Shown here: positions 1 to 13,199 of the stretch, in pieces
Layout: each line of letters starts with the position of its first letter
How positions within the stretch are numbered: the first letter of the stretch is position 1
Assembly (NCBI GenBank): GCA_021234155.1
Contig: JAJEKV010000008.1
Location: forward strand, 1,569,521 to 1,633,520
From: Isoetes taiwanensis
Lineage: Eukaryota > Streptophyta > Lycopodiopsida > Isoetales > Isoetaceae
DNA: 64,000 bases
Direction: 5' to 3'
Position numbers and translations under genes: made by a program
Notes under the pieces: generated by a model
What the model was told of the DNA's origin: nothing
The model's database searches: none
Seen by the model: the letters and a program-made list of their open reading frames with translations, nothing else

Positions 1-2040
1 CCAGTGAGGTTGCAGTCTATGAGAGCCTGATTTAGCCCGATCGCAAGATATGCCCGCGGGAGAGGCTGAGATGGAGTGAGTCGCGGTGGCCATTGTGTCT
101 ATAACCCGGCCCAGCTATTGTTATATCACCGATTACGTTCTATCTGGCGAGACCCCAACCGCCCGAGTCTACTTTCCCCGCGAATTGATATCTATGATGG
201 ATAGATAATAATATAAAACAAGCGTCGGGAAAAGGGGGCAACCACAAGCACCAGAAATACTGCGACAGCGGGCTGCCACGATGGTGTGAGCGGCGAGCAT
301 GCATCAAATAACCTACTGCCAATTACATTTTTGAAGTCAAGCGAGAGGTCCCTAGCGCCCGGTATATCCCACAACTTGTCGGGGAATGCTTGTGTCCAAA
401 AGCCGTGAAATCCACAAAATAACTTGATCACGATTTTGTTGGCGTTCATATTATCTCAATCGGTGTTAGCGAGGGTGAAAATATATAATCAATAATGATG
501 GAATGTGGGCGGAGAAGCACGCCTGTCGAGCATGTATCCTGCGCATCTTACGCCCATATTGTCGACCAACCAACAATTTTGCAAAATGGAGCGACCATGG
601 TGCCATGAATGTGTTTGGGCGATGAGGGTTATGCGCCATTGTATATGAAACAAACTCACCACTAATGTGGTCAGGGGAAGAGCCTTTGCAATGATCTATT
701 GAATAATCACGTAAAGACTGAGGCACCATCAGGAGGCCTAAGCCTGTGAAACTCACCTTTTGCATGCCATCAAATATGATGCCTTCCTATTAAAAAGCGA
801 GGCATTGTGTACTTATTACCAACATCTCTCCCTCTGTAATAGTGTGCTAAGGCGTAAATGGGGAGTACGCTATCGACCCCCAATGGATCATAAGGCGGCT
901 ACAGAGTATTTTTTATTGCTCGAGGTGATGTTCCTTGTAGGTTATCGCGGTAGCAATTGATAATCGAGGAGATAGAACATGTTGCCTAGTGTTGCCGCAA
1001 GGTGACTACAGCTTTCTTGGCCTTGAGGAAGGAGGAAAAGCGTAGCTGATGACATGTGGGTGCAAGATGGGATTAGTATTGTTATTCTATTGGAACTGAC
1101 ATTTGAACTCCCCATTCGTCATCAAACCTGCAGGTTGTGGGGAAGTGATAGCTCCCAATGGCCTCTGTGGCCGGCCTCTCCCAAAGCTTACTTGTCGGCT
1201 GATTAGATGGGAAGCAAGCCCGGAGTCAAGCTGGACAATGTTGCTGAGTAAAGCGGCAATATTCCCTCGAGGTCATGCTTTCGACCATCGGGCGCAGAGT
1301 ATCCTACATGGTCATGATCCGAGGCGGTGGGGCACGCCAATCTACATGCTTTTCTCATCTACATGTTCTTCCACCGGATCTTGAGTTTATAGACCTTTGC
1401 ATTGCTAAGGCGTCACGCATATTCCGGCAATTTTAAAAGATAGATTCACACTTAAATCACATATATTCCCTTTTAAAGCCAAAATCATTCTTGAACATAG
1501 ACATGACATTCTTTATCTCTACTCAAGAGCATTCAAAAGAAATTCAATAAATAAAAATAATGTAAAGCTTCCACATCGGTGAACTTGATTTTTCAGGAGC
1601 CAATGCCTTGATAACATTTGTGCTTATAATCTGCCGAAGAGGCATAAAATTGTATGTCTTTAGGACTGATCATTTCCTCAACTCTGGTTTCCTTGTAGCA
1701 CCATTTGAAGCTTCCCTCCCATAGTATGATCTGTTAGCGAATCTTTAGTAAACCTTCTGGGAGAGAATCAGCGTGAAGCTCTTGCACACTACTAGCATGC
1801 TTTGCCCTTGCTAGCCGTTTTTCCCGAGTTTACGCAACTAATGTAAAGAGACATGGGAGTGTGCATGCATAGAATTCGAGAGAAATTAACCCTTATCTGA
1901 AATTTTTCTTTAAAGATGTCCATTTTTTTTTTTTTTTTTTTTTTGAGGAGGCAAGAGTTGGTTTTATATTTCATTTATAGAAAATACATAAGTTCGCTTT
2001 GCTTATAGAAGCAAAGTATATCGGAAAGTCCAAAACTAAT
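1..2040. other. Unassigned sequence, no supported gene
   Basis: Open frames of 60-99 codons occur on both strands but none shows a known domain, paired splice sites or a biased composition. A T-homopolymer of about 20 bases lies near 1923-1944. The first 1.4 kb is richer in G and C than the following DNA and resembles the decayed repeats further right in texture, so it is probably old transposon sequence. I could not name a family. Confidence 0.4.
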
Positions 2041-2083
2041 ATACTAATATAATAAATATGGTCCTAAGACCAAGTTTAAGATT

Positions 2084-2404
2084 TTAAGTAGAGGTAGAAT
2101 TCAAAATAAGCCCCATTTTATAGTCTTGTGGCCAGTCCCAAAAGTATCTCACATAATGCCCGGATTGAAGATGCAACATGGGGACATCATGCCACATCAA
2201 GCGATCTTGTAGTGTGAAATCAGGGATGTCTCTCTTGCCAAACATCTGAGTAACATGCCAGTGTAATTTGTGAAGTCGAGAAGTAGCGAGAACATGAGCT
2301 TGCTTTTGTTGCCATTTGTGGAATAAATTACTCAAAATATGGTTTGAGGTTGTTGAATCTCCACACCTCCTTGTTGTTCGGCACCTTTTTGATAGCTTTT
2401 GCAT
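2084..2404 (-). pseudogene. Unidentified coding-like fragment
   Basis: A 106-codon open stretch on the minus strand has protein-like composition, rich in W, H, L and D, including LMWHDVPMLHLQSGHY and YFWDWPQDYKMG. Protein-like but broken frames continue upstream to about 2800 on the same strand. I recognise no family. It could be a relic of a transposase or other mobile-element protein, or chance. There is no clear start context and no splice sites were found. Confidence 0.2.
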
Positions 2405-3142
2405 GTACCATTTCCCTTCTCACTTTCTTGTTGGGGCTTGGGCGGTTGTGAAAATTCCTCATCTTCATACTACGCCACACCCATCATTTCTCTCTCCACT
2501 TCTGTATTATTGAGTCTCTTCATTTTTTCTCTTGTGTAGACATCATCAAATACATTTAGATTAGTAGAAAAGAAATCAAAAGCTGCCATAGAATCTACCA
2601 ATTTTATCCCATGATCACGTCATAATTCTTTCCTCTAACCATTTTATGAACCCTTCTTTGTGCTCTACTGATTAAATAAATGAATTCCTTTTGATCCAAA
2701 CCAAGGATGGATTCTTCTTCTCTATCAAACTTCTGTTCCCTATGTTTCCAAAGAGTCCGGCCGTCTTCATTAATTTACAGAGTGTTTAAAATGCTGCTAT
2801 TAGCATCCATGAACTAGAATGTTATTTTACGCAATTGATCGGGTCTGTTGTCTTTGACCAGCTCGAGAACTACGCAAGTTTAGACATGTGAAAACATGAT
2901 TAAATTCTCTTTGACCACAATCAAGTAGGCGGGGAATGGTGTGAATTGTCAAATTTGGCCCTTTTATCATTAGTTGGCAAGCTCGTTATAATAACAACCA
3001 TCCCGAAGGTTTTTAAGCTTATTAGCGATTGTACCAATTTCAACTTTTGCATTTATTTTGTATGCTTCCTCATCCGCGATTACTTACATTGAGTTGCTTT
3101 AGATGGTTTGTATCTTACATAATCGTCATACACTTCCTTTCT

Positions 3143-4660
3143 TGTGACAAGCACCAGCAGGTTGAGCCCTCTAGGCAACTTCGGGATGCCCTAATCAATC
3201 TCACGCTAATTCTAGGTTGGTAAGGCAAACAATTGAATATGGTGAAGAATTGAATCTTCCTCTTACGGCTAAATTGCACACACTCAAAACTCAATGAGCA
3301 AATACTTGATATCATTATAATCTGAATACCCGTGTATCGAATCCATATTCTCAATGGATTCACGGCATCCATAATTTAGCAACTCAATCTAGAAGCTTCT
3401 AGCCCATCCATGAGCCCTACTTATTGTTGGTGCGCCATCGCTTGCTCTTTCCGCACATGCACTCCTTTGGGGTTGAATCTAGAGTGACCCCTAAGTGGGG
3501 ATCCACAGGCGCCTCTGCATGCATGGAAATACTCACGGAATCTTGGATAGCAAACATAGCAATTCAAAAGACATAAGAACCTATGGTGCAGCAGCTAGAC
3601 TATGACAATAAAGAAAACATCATGAACATCGAAGGCAAAGAACATAGCAGCGAGTACCGAGCCATCGCAAACAAACTCAGGAACGATGGAGTGGCTGGCC
3701 AATACACTCCCAGGAGGCCCCATTAGCGACATGTTGCCCAGCCGACTTACATTCAAGCCACAGCAGTGGTGGGGGTGAACCTCATCACTTTCACCCTCTC
3801 GATTGTCGGCAGGACCTCTTACCATAGGAGTCACAAGGTTGACGTAGCCTCTGATCGAGGGAAACTAAGCAGGTGTCATAAACTTTAAAGAACCACGATC
3901 CTACGAGATGAACATGAGCATGCCGGAAGCAACCCTAGGCCCTGGGAACCTGGAAGTCCCGGAGCCAGGAGGTTCAATAGACATAATCAAATCTGGAGAC
4001 AACTTGTGAGAGCAATCACGAGAACCATGACATGTGAGGGTTCATTCTGATATTTATTAAACATGTGCCTAGATCATACTCTTAGCCCTTGTCGAGGTTG
4101 CCTGCACAACCTCACCATCGCCATTAGCTAACTCATTGGTGAAGATCTTGATCCTGTCTGAACATGTGGAGGATTCACAGGCGGCGTGTTGATGTAGCTT
4201 CAATGCCTATGCGTTCTTGATCAAGAAGATACTAGCATCTTCACATAATGCAAAACTTGCCTCGAAACCACCGCTTCCCATGAGGAATCTGGCGTTCCTT
4301 AGCGTTTATACTTTGAATCCATTAGCTATGATGCTCTTGATAAAATCTGATACAACAACTTGAAAACTTACCTGATTCACCTTTCGGACTAGATATGCTT
4401 TCATGCTATAGTCACATTCGAGAAACTAGCTTCACATGGCTCTCCTTGTACCAATGTGGGCAGTCTCCAATCTCAATAATCGCTAGCGTGAGATGGTGAA
4501 GCATTCCTATTTCAAGATCACATGCGAAACTTGATGCTTTGAAATCCTTGATCTTAGAGGGGTCGTTGGCTCTACATCACGTGCTAGACTACTTTTCGGC
4601 ATTAGCCCCCATCTCCGTGGCTAAGAAGAATCTTTATCCGGGCAAATTTTACCATGGTTA
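3143..4660. repeat. Dispersed LTR-like repeat, family B, copy 1
   Basis: This block aligns by eye with 57084-58545. Shared stretches include 'cctctgcatgcat', 'cttggata(g/a)caaacata', 'caagaacctatgg' (or a near form) and 'gacatgttgcccagcc' (or a near form). It begins TGTGAC, as does the other copy (TGTGACGACCC), which is how many plant gypsy LTRs start. Length is about 1.5 kb. No internal coding region adjoins either copy, so solo LTRs of one gypsy-like family are the likely explanation. The right edge is approximate. The two copies differ at many positions, so the insertions are old. Confidence 0.6.
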
Positions 4661-5454
4661 GACAATTATCGACAATGCATATTCTTGCAATATGATTGAT
4701 ACGCTCGGCTCTTCATGCTCCCGTCTCCTCTGGCGCTAGGCTCGAATGCAACCCAATTCCATCTATGAGGACTTAGCTTCATACTAGGACCTACAAATAA
4801 ATTGAGAAAGGCGACAAATACAAGACCAACAAAATAAAGCACAAAACCAAAATGACAAAAACATAACATGAACACAAAATGGCGTTGGAAGCTCGATTAA
4901 GGCCGGATCAATCTAATTACGCCTTTTTGGTTTCCATGTTGGTCGGTTGCTCTTCATGTAATATTAGCCATTCTTGACTTAAAATCAACCTTACGGGGAT
5001 GTTTCCAATCATTGATTTTCTTCTCACAGCCTTATGAGCTAGCAACAAATTCATAATCACATCATGTTGCATGCAAAATCATGTACGGACTAATCATGGC
5101 AGCTCATAGCACACCTCAATTGATCAAAAGCAAAACCCCACCTGATAATTTTCTTTCCACGTAGACCTCTGGACCCCTTGTAATTGATTGGCATCCAAAA
5201 GATGCGTCTTCTAGCTCCAAAGAAGCAAAGCTGAGGAAGAATAGGCATGAATACTTGATCCAATTACGACCGGCAATACTATTTACGTCATAACTTTTTG
5301 CATACGGATGAGTTTGGCTTCATCAGACCCATTCGGAAAGCTTACTTAAAGACCTTGCTTTCAACAAAAGAAAAATCACCTGAAAAGGATCTCCGGAGTT
5401 TGCCGAGATATGATCGCCTAAACTGGCGGGCTCAAAACTGCCCGGAGTTGCTCC
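4661..5454. other. Intervening DNA without a recognised gene
   Basis: No domain, splice-bounded exon or named repeat was recognised here. Open frames of 69 codons at 4666-4875 (minus) and 5298-5507 (plus) lack family features. Confidence 0.4.
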
Positions 5455-6260
5455 CTACCTTCCTTGCTCTGCAAGCGATCCTTTCTCCAAAGAGACAAAA
5501 CCCCTAAATCTCATCTTTGCATATATACCATGAATATGTATATACATACACATAAATGGAATTATATTGACCCGATAGGTGGCGGGCCAGATTACATTTC
5601 TTGAGTATATTTCCTTTCCACCGCATCCCTTTGGTTTGAATTTTTCACTAAAACCATCACATTGAGGCAACTTTATCCATAACTTTCCTAAAATTTCTTT
5701 ATCCACGGAAGTGATCCTTTGGTATGGCATACTTTCTCCCAAGTTTTCCATCTGTTTGTATTCTTAGAGGTCCCCCCAAAGCTTCCTGCCGGGGCTTTTT
5801 AACGCATGCCATTGCATATATTATTTTTGTGGATGTTTGAAGGCCCAGACAACCACTTCTTCCCTCGTGGTAAAGATCACGGGTGCCAAAAGAAATTGTT
5901 TTCAAACATCTTGCATCAATTATAGGTGGCTTATGACACATGCTTACCTCGTTCCATGCATCAAAGATCGCTTTCATTGTTTTAGATGTTACGCACATGG
6001 TACCCAATCTTGTGAAGAAGAAGGCGAATCGGGTGGTGGTGTTTAATGGTGGACTTCCAACTATTTGTGATTTCAATCGATGCCCGATTAATCTCGAGGC
6101 GATGAAGGCTTTAGACTGATAGATGGCTCAAACCAATAGCGACCAATGCTTGTGCCCAGACAAATAAATCCTTGCAGCCTAAACCACCATTCTTTTTGTC
6201 CTTAACTAAGTCATCCAAATACCTTATGGCCTTGTGCTTGAGGGGTGGCAGCAGATTTCT
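5455..6260 (-). mobile_element. LINE reverse-transcriptase 3' fragment
   Basis: Minus-strand reading gives broken frames ending, around 6110-6240, in peptide text of the form KKNGGLGCKDLFVWAQALVA. That matches the conserved 'GGLG..DL...N.ALLAK' block near the C-terminal end of plant L1-type LINE reverse transcriptases. Further minus-strand frames (5699-6076 and 5455-5751) continue the coding-like text. The fragment is 5'-truncated and frameshifted, with no 5' UTR, endonuclease or poly(A) tail seen. It is a dead fragment. A related 3' block occurs on the plus strand at 56060-56330. Confidence 0.5.
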
Positions 6261-6310
6261 TGCCCATTAACAAGTTTAATAGCAGTTTTAGCATATTAGG
6301 ATATCTTGCG

Positions 6311-6372
6311 GCATATATCATGAATATGCCTAAAACCCACACAAACAAAGGGATTGCCCCCTAGGGGCAACT
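6311..6372. repeat. Twin-palindrome repeat, copy 1
   Basis: Two adjacent inverted repeats occur: GGCATATATCATGAATATGCC-like (6310-6330) and TTGCCCCCTAGGGGCAA-like (6354-6371). The same pair, in the same order and spacing, recurs at 27141-27202. Each copy lies 140-250 bp left of an LTR-related block. It could be a transposon terminus or a flanking unit carried with the LTR family. Confidence 0.6.
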
Positions 6373-6605
6373 TCAAGGGACTTTAAACCCTAATGCAGCT
6401 ATTGACTTCGGCATTCCACATTAACCCTGTATTGCAATAGAATACCAATAATTATATAATAAATATGCATTGGCGTTGAATTGCCCGGCATCTTGGTAAG
6501 ACCCTTGTGTGTGCATTTTACAAAAGCAGACTCTCATTTGAAGCATTCAAAAATATACATGGAAATATAATGCTATCAATTGGGCATGTTAAAGATCATG
6601 CACGG

Positions 6606-6611
6606 CAATGC
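6606..6611. repeat. Target-site duplication, left
   Basis: CAATGC immediately precedes the left end of the gypsy composite and recurs at 23886-23891 immediately after its right end. Five bases is usual for gypsy elements; the sixth match may be chance. Confidence 0.55.
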
Positions 6612-6990
6612 TCGAGAATATATATGACCCTCGGACGTGTACATCACGAGGGGCTTTCCCCCTCCCATGGCGTCATCTCACCATGAGGCGAGGGGCCCTC
6701 TAGTCTATTCGGGCCATCATGTGAAATGGGGCAGAAAGAAGAAAGAGACTCTGAAGGGTCATTAGGCCCGCCTTCAATGGGACTCCTACGTCGGGCTTGT
6801 AGATACAAGGGGTTAGCACCTGGCATGAATATACATAAATAACCACCCGCGAAGGGGTGAAGCATCCATCCCAATATACCAGCGGCATAGAATGTCATCT
6901 AATCCTAAGAAAACACGGAACCGGGTTCTACCCAGAGCTCAAACTCAGGTGAGGATCCCCGGGCCTCAAGAGATCGGCCAGGCCGAGGTC
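6612..6990 (-). repeat. Partial third LTR of the gypsy composite
   Basis: It aligns by eye with 10917-11280 and 22318-22690. Shared text includes 'tcatctcaccatg', 'tcaatgggactcct' (or a near form) and 'gaatatacataaataacca'. It represents only the minus-strand 3' end of the LTR. Its outer edge is next to the CAATGC duplication. Confidence 0.65.
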
Positions 6991-9900
6991 TTGTCGAGTG
7001 TTAGAGTTCCCCTGGTGGCCCAGGTGGTTAGGTTTCATAGCCTTCTCCCACTACGGATATTCACCATATCTCGGCCATAGTCACAGTCGGCGGCCAGGGA
7101 TGCGTCCCTCTAATAACCATATGGAATTTGATTCTCTCCTCATATTCCCAAATGGTTTCCTCTGCAACATAGTTGGAATGAATAGAGAACATTTTGTAAT
7201 TCCATTATATTCTAAAGTTTTAATACTTTTGAAGAGGATGTCATAAAAAACACACAATTCAATAATAATGCTCCTCAGAGAACTTTGTATTTAATAAGTA
7301 AATAAGGTACACCATTTGTCAATATGGTCCATTCAATTGCCAATCGAAAATCCCGAGAACACACATATATAAATATATAAGAAAAACTAGCAAAACATAT
7401 ATATGTATACATTTTTCATAGCAAAAATTATACTAGGAACTAGGCCTGCCTCTTGATCCTTAGCCCTAGGAGGTGGTGGAGGCGGTGTCGCCCGGTGAGT
7501 AACCCGGGGTCCTCTTGTGGCGTATAGCGGTCACAACCTCGGTGGATGAAACAGCGGCCAATGGGGCTGCGTGAGAGCTTCATGCCCCATCCAAAGAAGC
7601 AATGTCACGACCCAAGGCGTCGGGGCAAGATCCGTCGTGCAGTACATGCGATAAGCGTGCGATAGGAAAGCTTCTTGTGGTAGGCGGTGTAGAGAAGTGC
7701 GGAGGGCCCACCATGAACCCTTCGTCACGGCACTAGATCTCGAGGCTATGAAGAGGACTTGCCCATGTGGAAGGCAAAAAAAAAGCGGGTAAGGTGGTTA
7801 CCCGGCCTTTCCTTGCGAAGTCTCGGATCTTTTGCCACTTCCTTATCAAGTCCATGGGGACTTCTTCCTCCTTGAGCTCTGTTGCTCCTCCCTTCTTGTC
7901 TTGTGAGGGTTATGGTATAAATCTTCTCCCTCATCATGCGGCAGTGGGAGGAACCTCAACCATATTAATGTTTGGGGCGTGAGGGTCCCATAGCGTGAAG
8001 GCATGCAGTGCGGGGTTCTTGAAGGCTGGTTCTTTGCATCAGTCAGCGAGCGTAATAGAGTCTCCGCCCGGCTCTAGGATCTCTGACGGAACGAGCGGTG
8101 GTGCACCTCCGGGGCTTCGGTCGAAGTGAAGTCGATGAAATCATCCATACAATACTCATTGGCTCGTAAAGTACATGGTCTTTGCGCTTGGCATTGAAAC
8201 CGACCACCGTGTGAACGTCGGATAATATCATCAAAGAGAAGGTATTCGCCCTTGGTGATAAATCTTGAAGGCAGTCAATCTGACAAGCCTATAGATTGGT
8301 CGCGGCGTGGTGGTAGCTCCTCGCTAGCTCCTTCCAGCGGGCAAATAAGCCCGTTCCTATGTGCTTTCGTCATCCCCTCCTCGGGAGGATTAAATGGGTT
8401 GCCCTTCTCTCGCGGCAAGGTCTCATCCTCCGCGTATTGGTCCATGAGGATGGCTAATCGAAAGTAAACTTCGGATCACTAGCGCCCACGATCTTTGGAC
8501 CAGCGGTAGGTGTTTACACCCCATCGGAGTTTCCCTTCAAGGCGTCATAAGCATATTGTCCCCCCCTAGCATCTGGAACTATCTCGGCTCAAATACAAGT
8601 GGGGAGGATCCCCGGAGGGAATACCGAGAGGAAGCATTTCCTCCATGTAAAATCAAAGGAATCCGTAGTCAGGATCTGCGTACATATTAACCCAGGAGAT
8701 CTATCGTTGGCATAGCAAAACTCTGCGGCGATTCGAAGGAACGTGGATCCCATTTCTCTCCATCAAGGTTGCCGGGCGACAAGGTTCGGGTGACATCCAT
8801 GGCGTTAGAAGGAGGAGAGGAAAAGAAAAGCGTTTAAAATAACCTTCTGTCCCCTTTTAAACCCTTTTTTATTAATTTTGGCGTCGACATTTTATTTTAA
8901 ATTTAACATAAAAAAACATTAAACTTTTAATTCAAATAAAAGCCTCTTTATTAATTATCACAAAAAATATGTACAAATCACGGATCCCGCCGTAGGCTAA
9001 GGTTGCTCCCCAGTATCCTACGGTGAGGCTAAATCCTTAGGCATTATGAGTGACCTCTTTGCGTGGATAGGCGCCAAAGGTTGGCGTCACCAAAAGTCTC
9101 CCCACAAGTAAACCCGTGGCCTCTTGGAGGCGCCAAAAATTACCAAAGAATGCGGAAGCGGAGATGTCGGTCTTAAATTGCTTTGTCGCGATCTCCGTGC
9201 GACCTCACGAAAAAAGCTTCTACGTCGAGAAGGTCAGGTGGACGAAATTTCTTGGATCTCCGCAATGCCTGATCTAGGAGTCGGAGACGATGAAACTTCA
9301 TTTGTGCTCGGTCCGCGGTGTTGGCACCGTCTTAGCCCAACAACCCGCGGGAGTTGTCCACTTTCATTTAACGCCTCCGATCGGGCTGGTCTTCTTCCCC
9401 AAAGCCAGGTCCTTAACTTATCCTTTGTATTGTTAGGCCTTATAGGCGACTCCCCTTCGCCGAGCTTAGCGGTCGGATCTCGTCGGTTTGGGTTCGGGCC
9501 ACTCCGAGATGCATCTCCCCTCTGCGGTCCATTGGTCTTGTCGGTCAGCTCATCTTGCTCCATCTTCTCCCTCTTCAGAGGCTCTCCTCGGTCTTCTTGG
9601 ATCGAACAAAAACTGGGGCTGCGGCGGCGATTAAGTTGACGTGGTGCAGTTATTGGTATGAGACCCATATCTATCTGAATAGTTGTCGGATAGTCTATCT
9701 TTGTTGTCGGGGATTTCTCCCCATACAAAAGGCTATTTGGAACCTCATGCCAGCGGGTATGGGGAACCTCAATGGCTCTGCCATCAATGGCAATAAAAAA
9801 GTCCCAGTCTCTTACGTACTCCCTACCAGAACTCGTGTCGGTAGCTCAATCCGTTGGTGGTCCTCCCACTGGCAAAACCCGATACGATTGACCTCGATCG

Positions 9901-10916
9901 ACATCTTCTCCTCGGTATGGCCTTCTGTTGGAGGATAAAATTTGATGAGCATCATCACCATATCTGGTTGCTCAACAAGGGTATATGGGAACGGCGTAGG
10001 TTCGGTAGGATGAGGAATGGCTGCGAAGTGATAGATGGGATATGGAATCTATCGTTGTTCTCAAACTTTGTTGACCGGCTCATCCAACAAGATGTCGATG
10101 AGGGCGTTGGAGATAGCCATGTGCTTAGCAATCATGGCGTGAATCTCCACCCGATGCTCATGGTGGATGGATCAGGGGAGGCGCTCTTGGTAATGGCCAT
10201 AGAAGCGGGTAGTGGCGTTGGGCGAAGAAGGATGCAAAGAGCTAAGATGCACAAGGCACAAGGGCGGGAGCAAGGTCCGGAATGCGGTGGCGATGGCGGG
10301 CGATTCGAGGCGGTTGGAAACGCGAAGCAAAAGCAAATGACAAAAATGGTTTGCTAGCGGCCCTTAACTTTTAAAATTTCAAAAAAATTTTCTTATTTTC
10401 AAATTTTATTATTAAAAAAAATTATCTGGCCGGAAATATCGCTACCTCTGGTCGAGCGCCGATGGCATTATGGCCTATACGCCTCGGCGTCGTCAATGCA
10501 AATCTGGCGCCGAGTTGACTGGCGGGCCGCGTTGACTTCGTCACGGCGGGGGCCAAACAACATTCAGTAACCGATCTTGACTAAAGCGACAAAAAGGCGG
10601 CCCTTGGGGTTCATTTTGGGCTGCCCTTGACCATTTTAGCCTAGAGTTGGATTGTTTTAGGGTAATTCCAAAATGCGCCCCAATCCAATGGAGCCATCAT
10701 CTTCGTCATTTGAGCTACCTGGCACCTGCTAGGCCTCAATCTTGGCCCCTCCACTTCAAAGCTACAATTTCTTAGCAACCTAAACAAGCCAAACAACAAA
10801 GAGAACTAGCGACATTGACTTAGCCTCCTCCTAACTCGTGCTACAAGTTAGTGTTTGGCCGATTGCTATGATTTGAACAGCGAAATCGGCTCCTGACTAC
10901 CCTTTGTGGCGGCTCC
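6991..10916 (-). mobile_element. Gypsy leader region, copy 1
   Basis: This 3.9 kb region aligns along its whole length with 18352-22317. On the minus strand it lies just inside the LTR. It has protein-like but broken frames on the minus strand, for example 9234-9728, which is rich in R, K, E, S and P. The matching coding-like text in copy 2 stops at the same place, near 7445 here and 18785 there, before an AT-rich stretch of about 430 bp. I recognise no domain. Some gypsy lineages (for example Ogre) carry an extra ORF upstream of gag; this may be comparable, but that is inference. Confidence 0.55.
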
Positions 10917-12460
10917 CGAGGAATATATCACGACCCTGGGACGGTATACATCACGAGGACTTTCCCCTCCATGGCAATCATCTCACCATGGCGGGGCCCT
11001 CCGTCTATTCGGGCCATCTATGAAATGAGGCCGAAAGAAGGACCTGAAAGGGGTCATTCATTACGCCTTCAATGGGACTCCCTCGTCGGAAGCATGAATA
11101 CAAGGGGTTAGCTTTACGGCATGAATATACATAAATAACCACCACGAAGGGTGAAGCATCCATCTAATATACCAGCGGCATAGAATATGCATCTAATCCT
11201 AAGAAACACGGAACCGGGTTCTACCCGGCTCAAACTCGTGAGGATCGGTTACGGTGGGCCTCAAAGAGATCAGCCGAGGAAGTCTTGGCATGGCGTTGGC
11301 TGGCATAGAACATTGGCTAGGGTTGTCCCTCCATCCGCCCTCACAGTGCACACTGCGGATGGGTCAATTCATGCTATGGCCGCTATAGCCTTGGGAGAAC
11401 GCCTTTTCGGGGCATCACCCTCGGCCTACTCGGGGTTCATGGCCTTTGGTCAGATGGGCGGTGGGGGCGTCCCCTTCGAGAATCCAGTGTGGTTCCATGG
11501 GTGAGCTAGAGAATCGTGCCACATCGGCGACCCACTTGTCCGTGCGGAGCTTACTCACCCTAAATCTACTCAAAGTGCGGGGTGCTCCATACGGATCACA
11601 CCTCTACACCCGGGGAGTGTCGGACCCATACCGGCCCTCGTGGCCATTTCTCGGGCCCTAGCCCTTTGTAGGAGTCTCGGGGAGCCTTGTATGCTCGTGC
11701 AAGACCCCACCCCTCATGTCTGCTGTGTTCCTTGTGCGGTGCTAAGCCATACCATAGCATCTAGGACCGGTGGGTTCTTTGTGCAGACGCATTTAATAGG
11801 ACTCTGAGCTTTCTAGGAGCATACTACAATACCGCGACTCGGAGGTCTCTACCCCGTAATCCCCTCGTTTTGAGTCAGTTAACAAAATTAACAATCCATC
11901 CTTTCGGGTAGAAACCCGAATTGAATATAAAAGAGAACTTTGCTTGTACAATCAAGGGTTAGTTTCTATGATTGAATCACAAAGAAAACGAGCGGACACA
12001 ACCAAAGCGTTATCTAGAATCCACATAACCACCTACTGAATTACGGCTGGACTCGTTTCCATGGAAACCTCCATCTCACGGGAGTTGAGAATTCAGGTTG
12101 TTACTTCCACGAGGGGCGGTTATGGTGATTCTCTGGGTGTATGATGGCTCCGGCTCGCCTTCCTTCCTTGGTCGATCTTGAGTCAATCCGGGGATAGGGG
12201 TCAAGTTGGCATCAAACTTGGCAATCCCCATCTTTGCCCAATCGATTGGGGCGGGTGGCGCCTTCCCAAATGGTAATTAGCCTAATTTCCTAGGTTATAG
12301 GTTATTATTATTAATGTGTTAAATTAGCATAGCTAATTTTAATCCTTTAAAGGTAACCCCTAGGTTGCAATTAAGTTCCCATACCCCATGGTAGCGTGGT
12401 GGCGTGGAAATACGTGCGTACAAAGACATGGCGTGGGCAGTATAACTACATGGAGCGTCA
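10917..12460 (-). repeat. Middle LTR of the gypsy composite
   Basis: The length is 1544 bp. On the minus strand it begins TGACGCTCC directly after a polypurine tract, and ends near the 'cgaggaatatat' text on the plus strand. It aligns along its length with 22318-23885. A more diverged relative is at 27340-28944. It serves as the 3' LTR of the gag-pol unit to its right and the 5' LTR of the partial unit to its left. Confidence 0.7.
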
Positions 12461-12475
12461 CATTCTCCCCTCCTT
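12461..12475 (-). other. Polypurine tract of the gypsy element
   Basis: The minus strand reads AAGGAGGGGAGAATG directly before the LTR start TGACGCTCC. A purine run abutting the 3' LTR is the plus-strand priming site of LTR retroelements. It fixes the element's orientation and the inner edge of the middle LTR. Confidence 0.75.
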
Positions 12476-13199
12476 AAAAAATAATCTTTGTCCCTCGGCA
12501 TTGGGGTTAGTTAATTCAAGACATATATAGGTGAAGTACTGAATTAGAGAATGAAGTTAAGAATATAACATTATCGTTGAGATTATAGTAGTTGGGATAG
12601 TAATACATTGAAGTTAAAATATCAAATTACAAGCACCCGGGGTGCGATACAAACTTATCATCAAAGGAGTTTAGGACCGAAGTCCAGATTTAAAACATTC
12701 GACAACAAAATTCATACATGTAGACAAAACCAATACGGGGAAAAATTGGGTCATCAGCAACCCTCTATACAAAGGCGGTGGCGACTTGTTCATTGGCTGC
12801 ACACAACCATATACGTAGGTTAATAATATGATTAAGTTGTGGTTGAAGGACCACCCCTACAAATAAAAGAAAAGTATCTAGAAGGGAATCTATCATGTAA
12901 TGCGGCTTGCAATTCATTTGTGGCATAAGGAATGGTTGAGTTCCACAATGTATGCCGGAATAGCCTTGATCTATTTACTAGATGCCTTTCTAGCAATTAG
13001 CGGTCATGTCAGCATCAACAATACACCGTCCTAGAGAACAGAAGGTGATCTCATCATCGGTTATTATTATAATATCACGATGCATCTACCCCTCTAGAAC
13101 ATGATTCTCGGTAAATCAAGCCTTCAAGCTTACTGCGGGGCGGGGTTGATAGCATCGTTGATAGATCTTGACCTTGAGATTCCCATGAAGTCGGGATAG

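Noticed and set aside
9124-9639. A 171-codon plus-strand frame as a gene
   Set aside because: It lies antisense inside the gypsy leader, is not kept open in the second copy (20480-21030), and shows no domain.
6998-12460. A 5.5 kb LTR for the gypsy element
   Set aside because: The polypurine tract fixes one edge, but the three-fold repeated part is only about 1.5 kb, and the diverged relative at 27340-28944 is also about 1.6 kb. A short LTR plus repeated leader explains all copies better.
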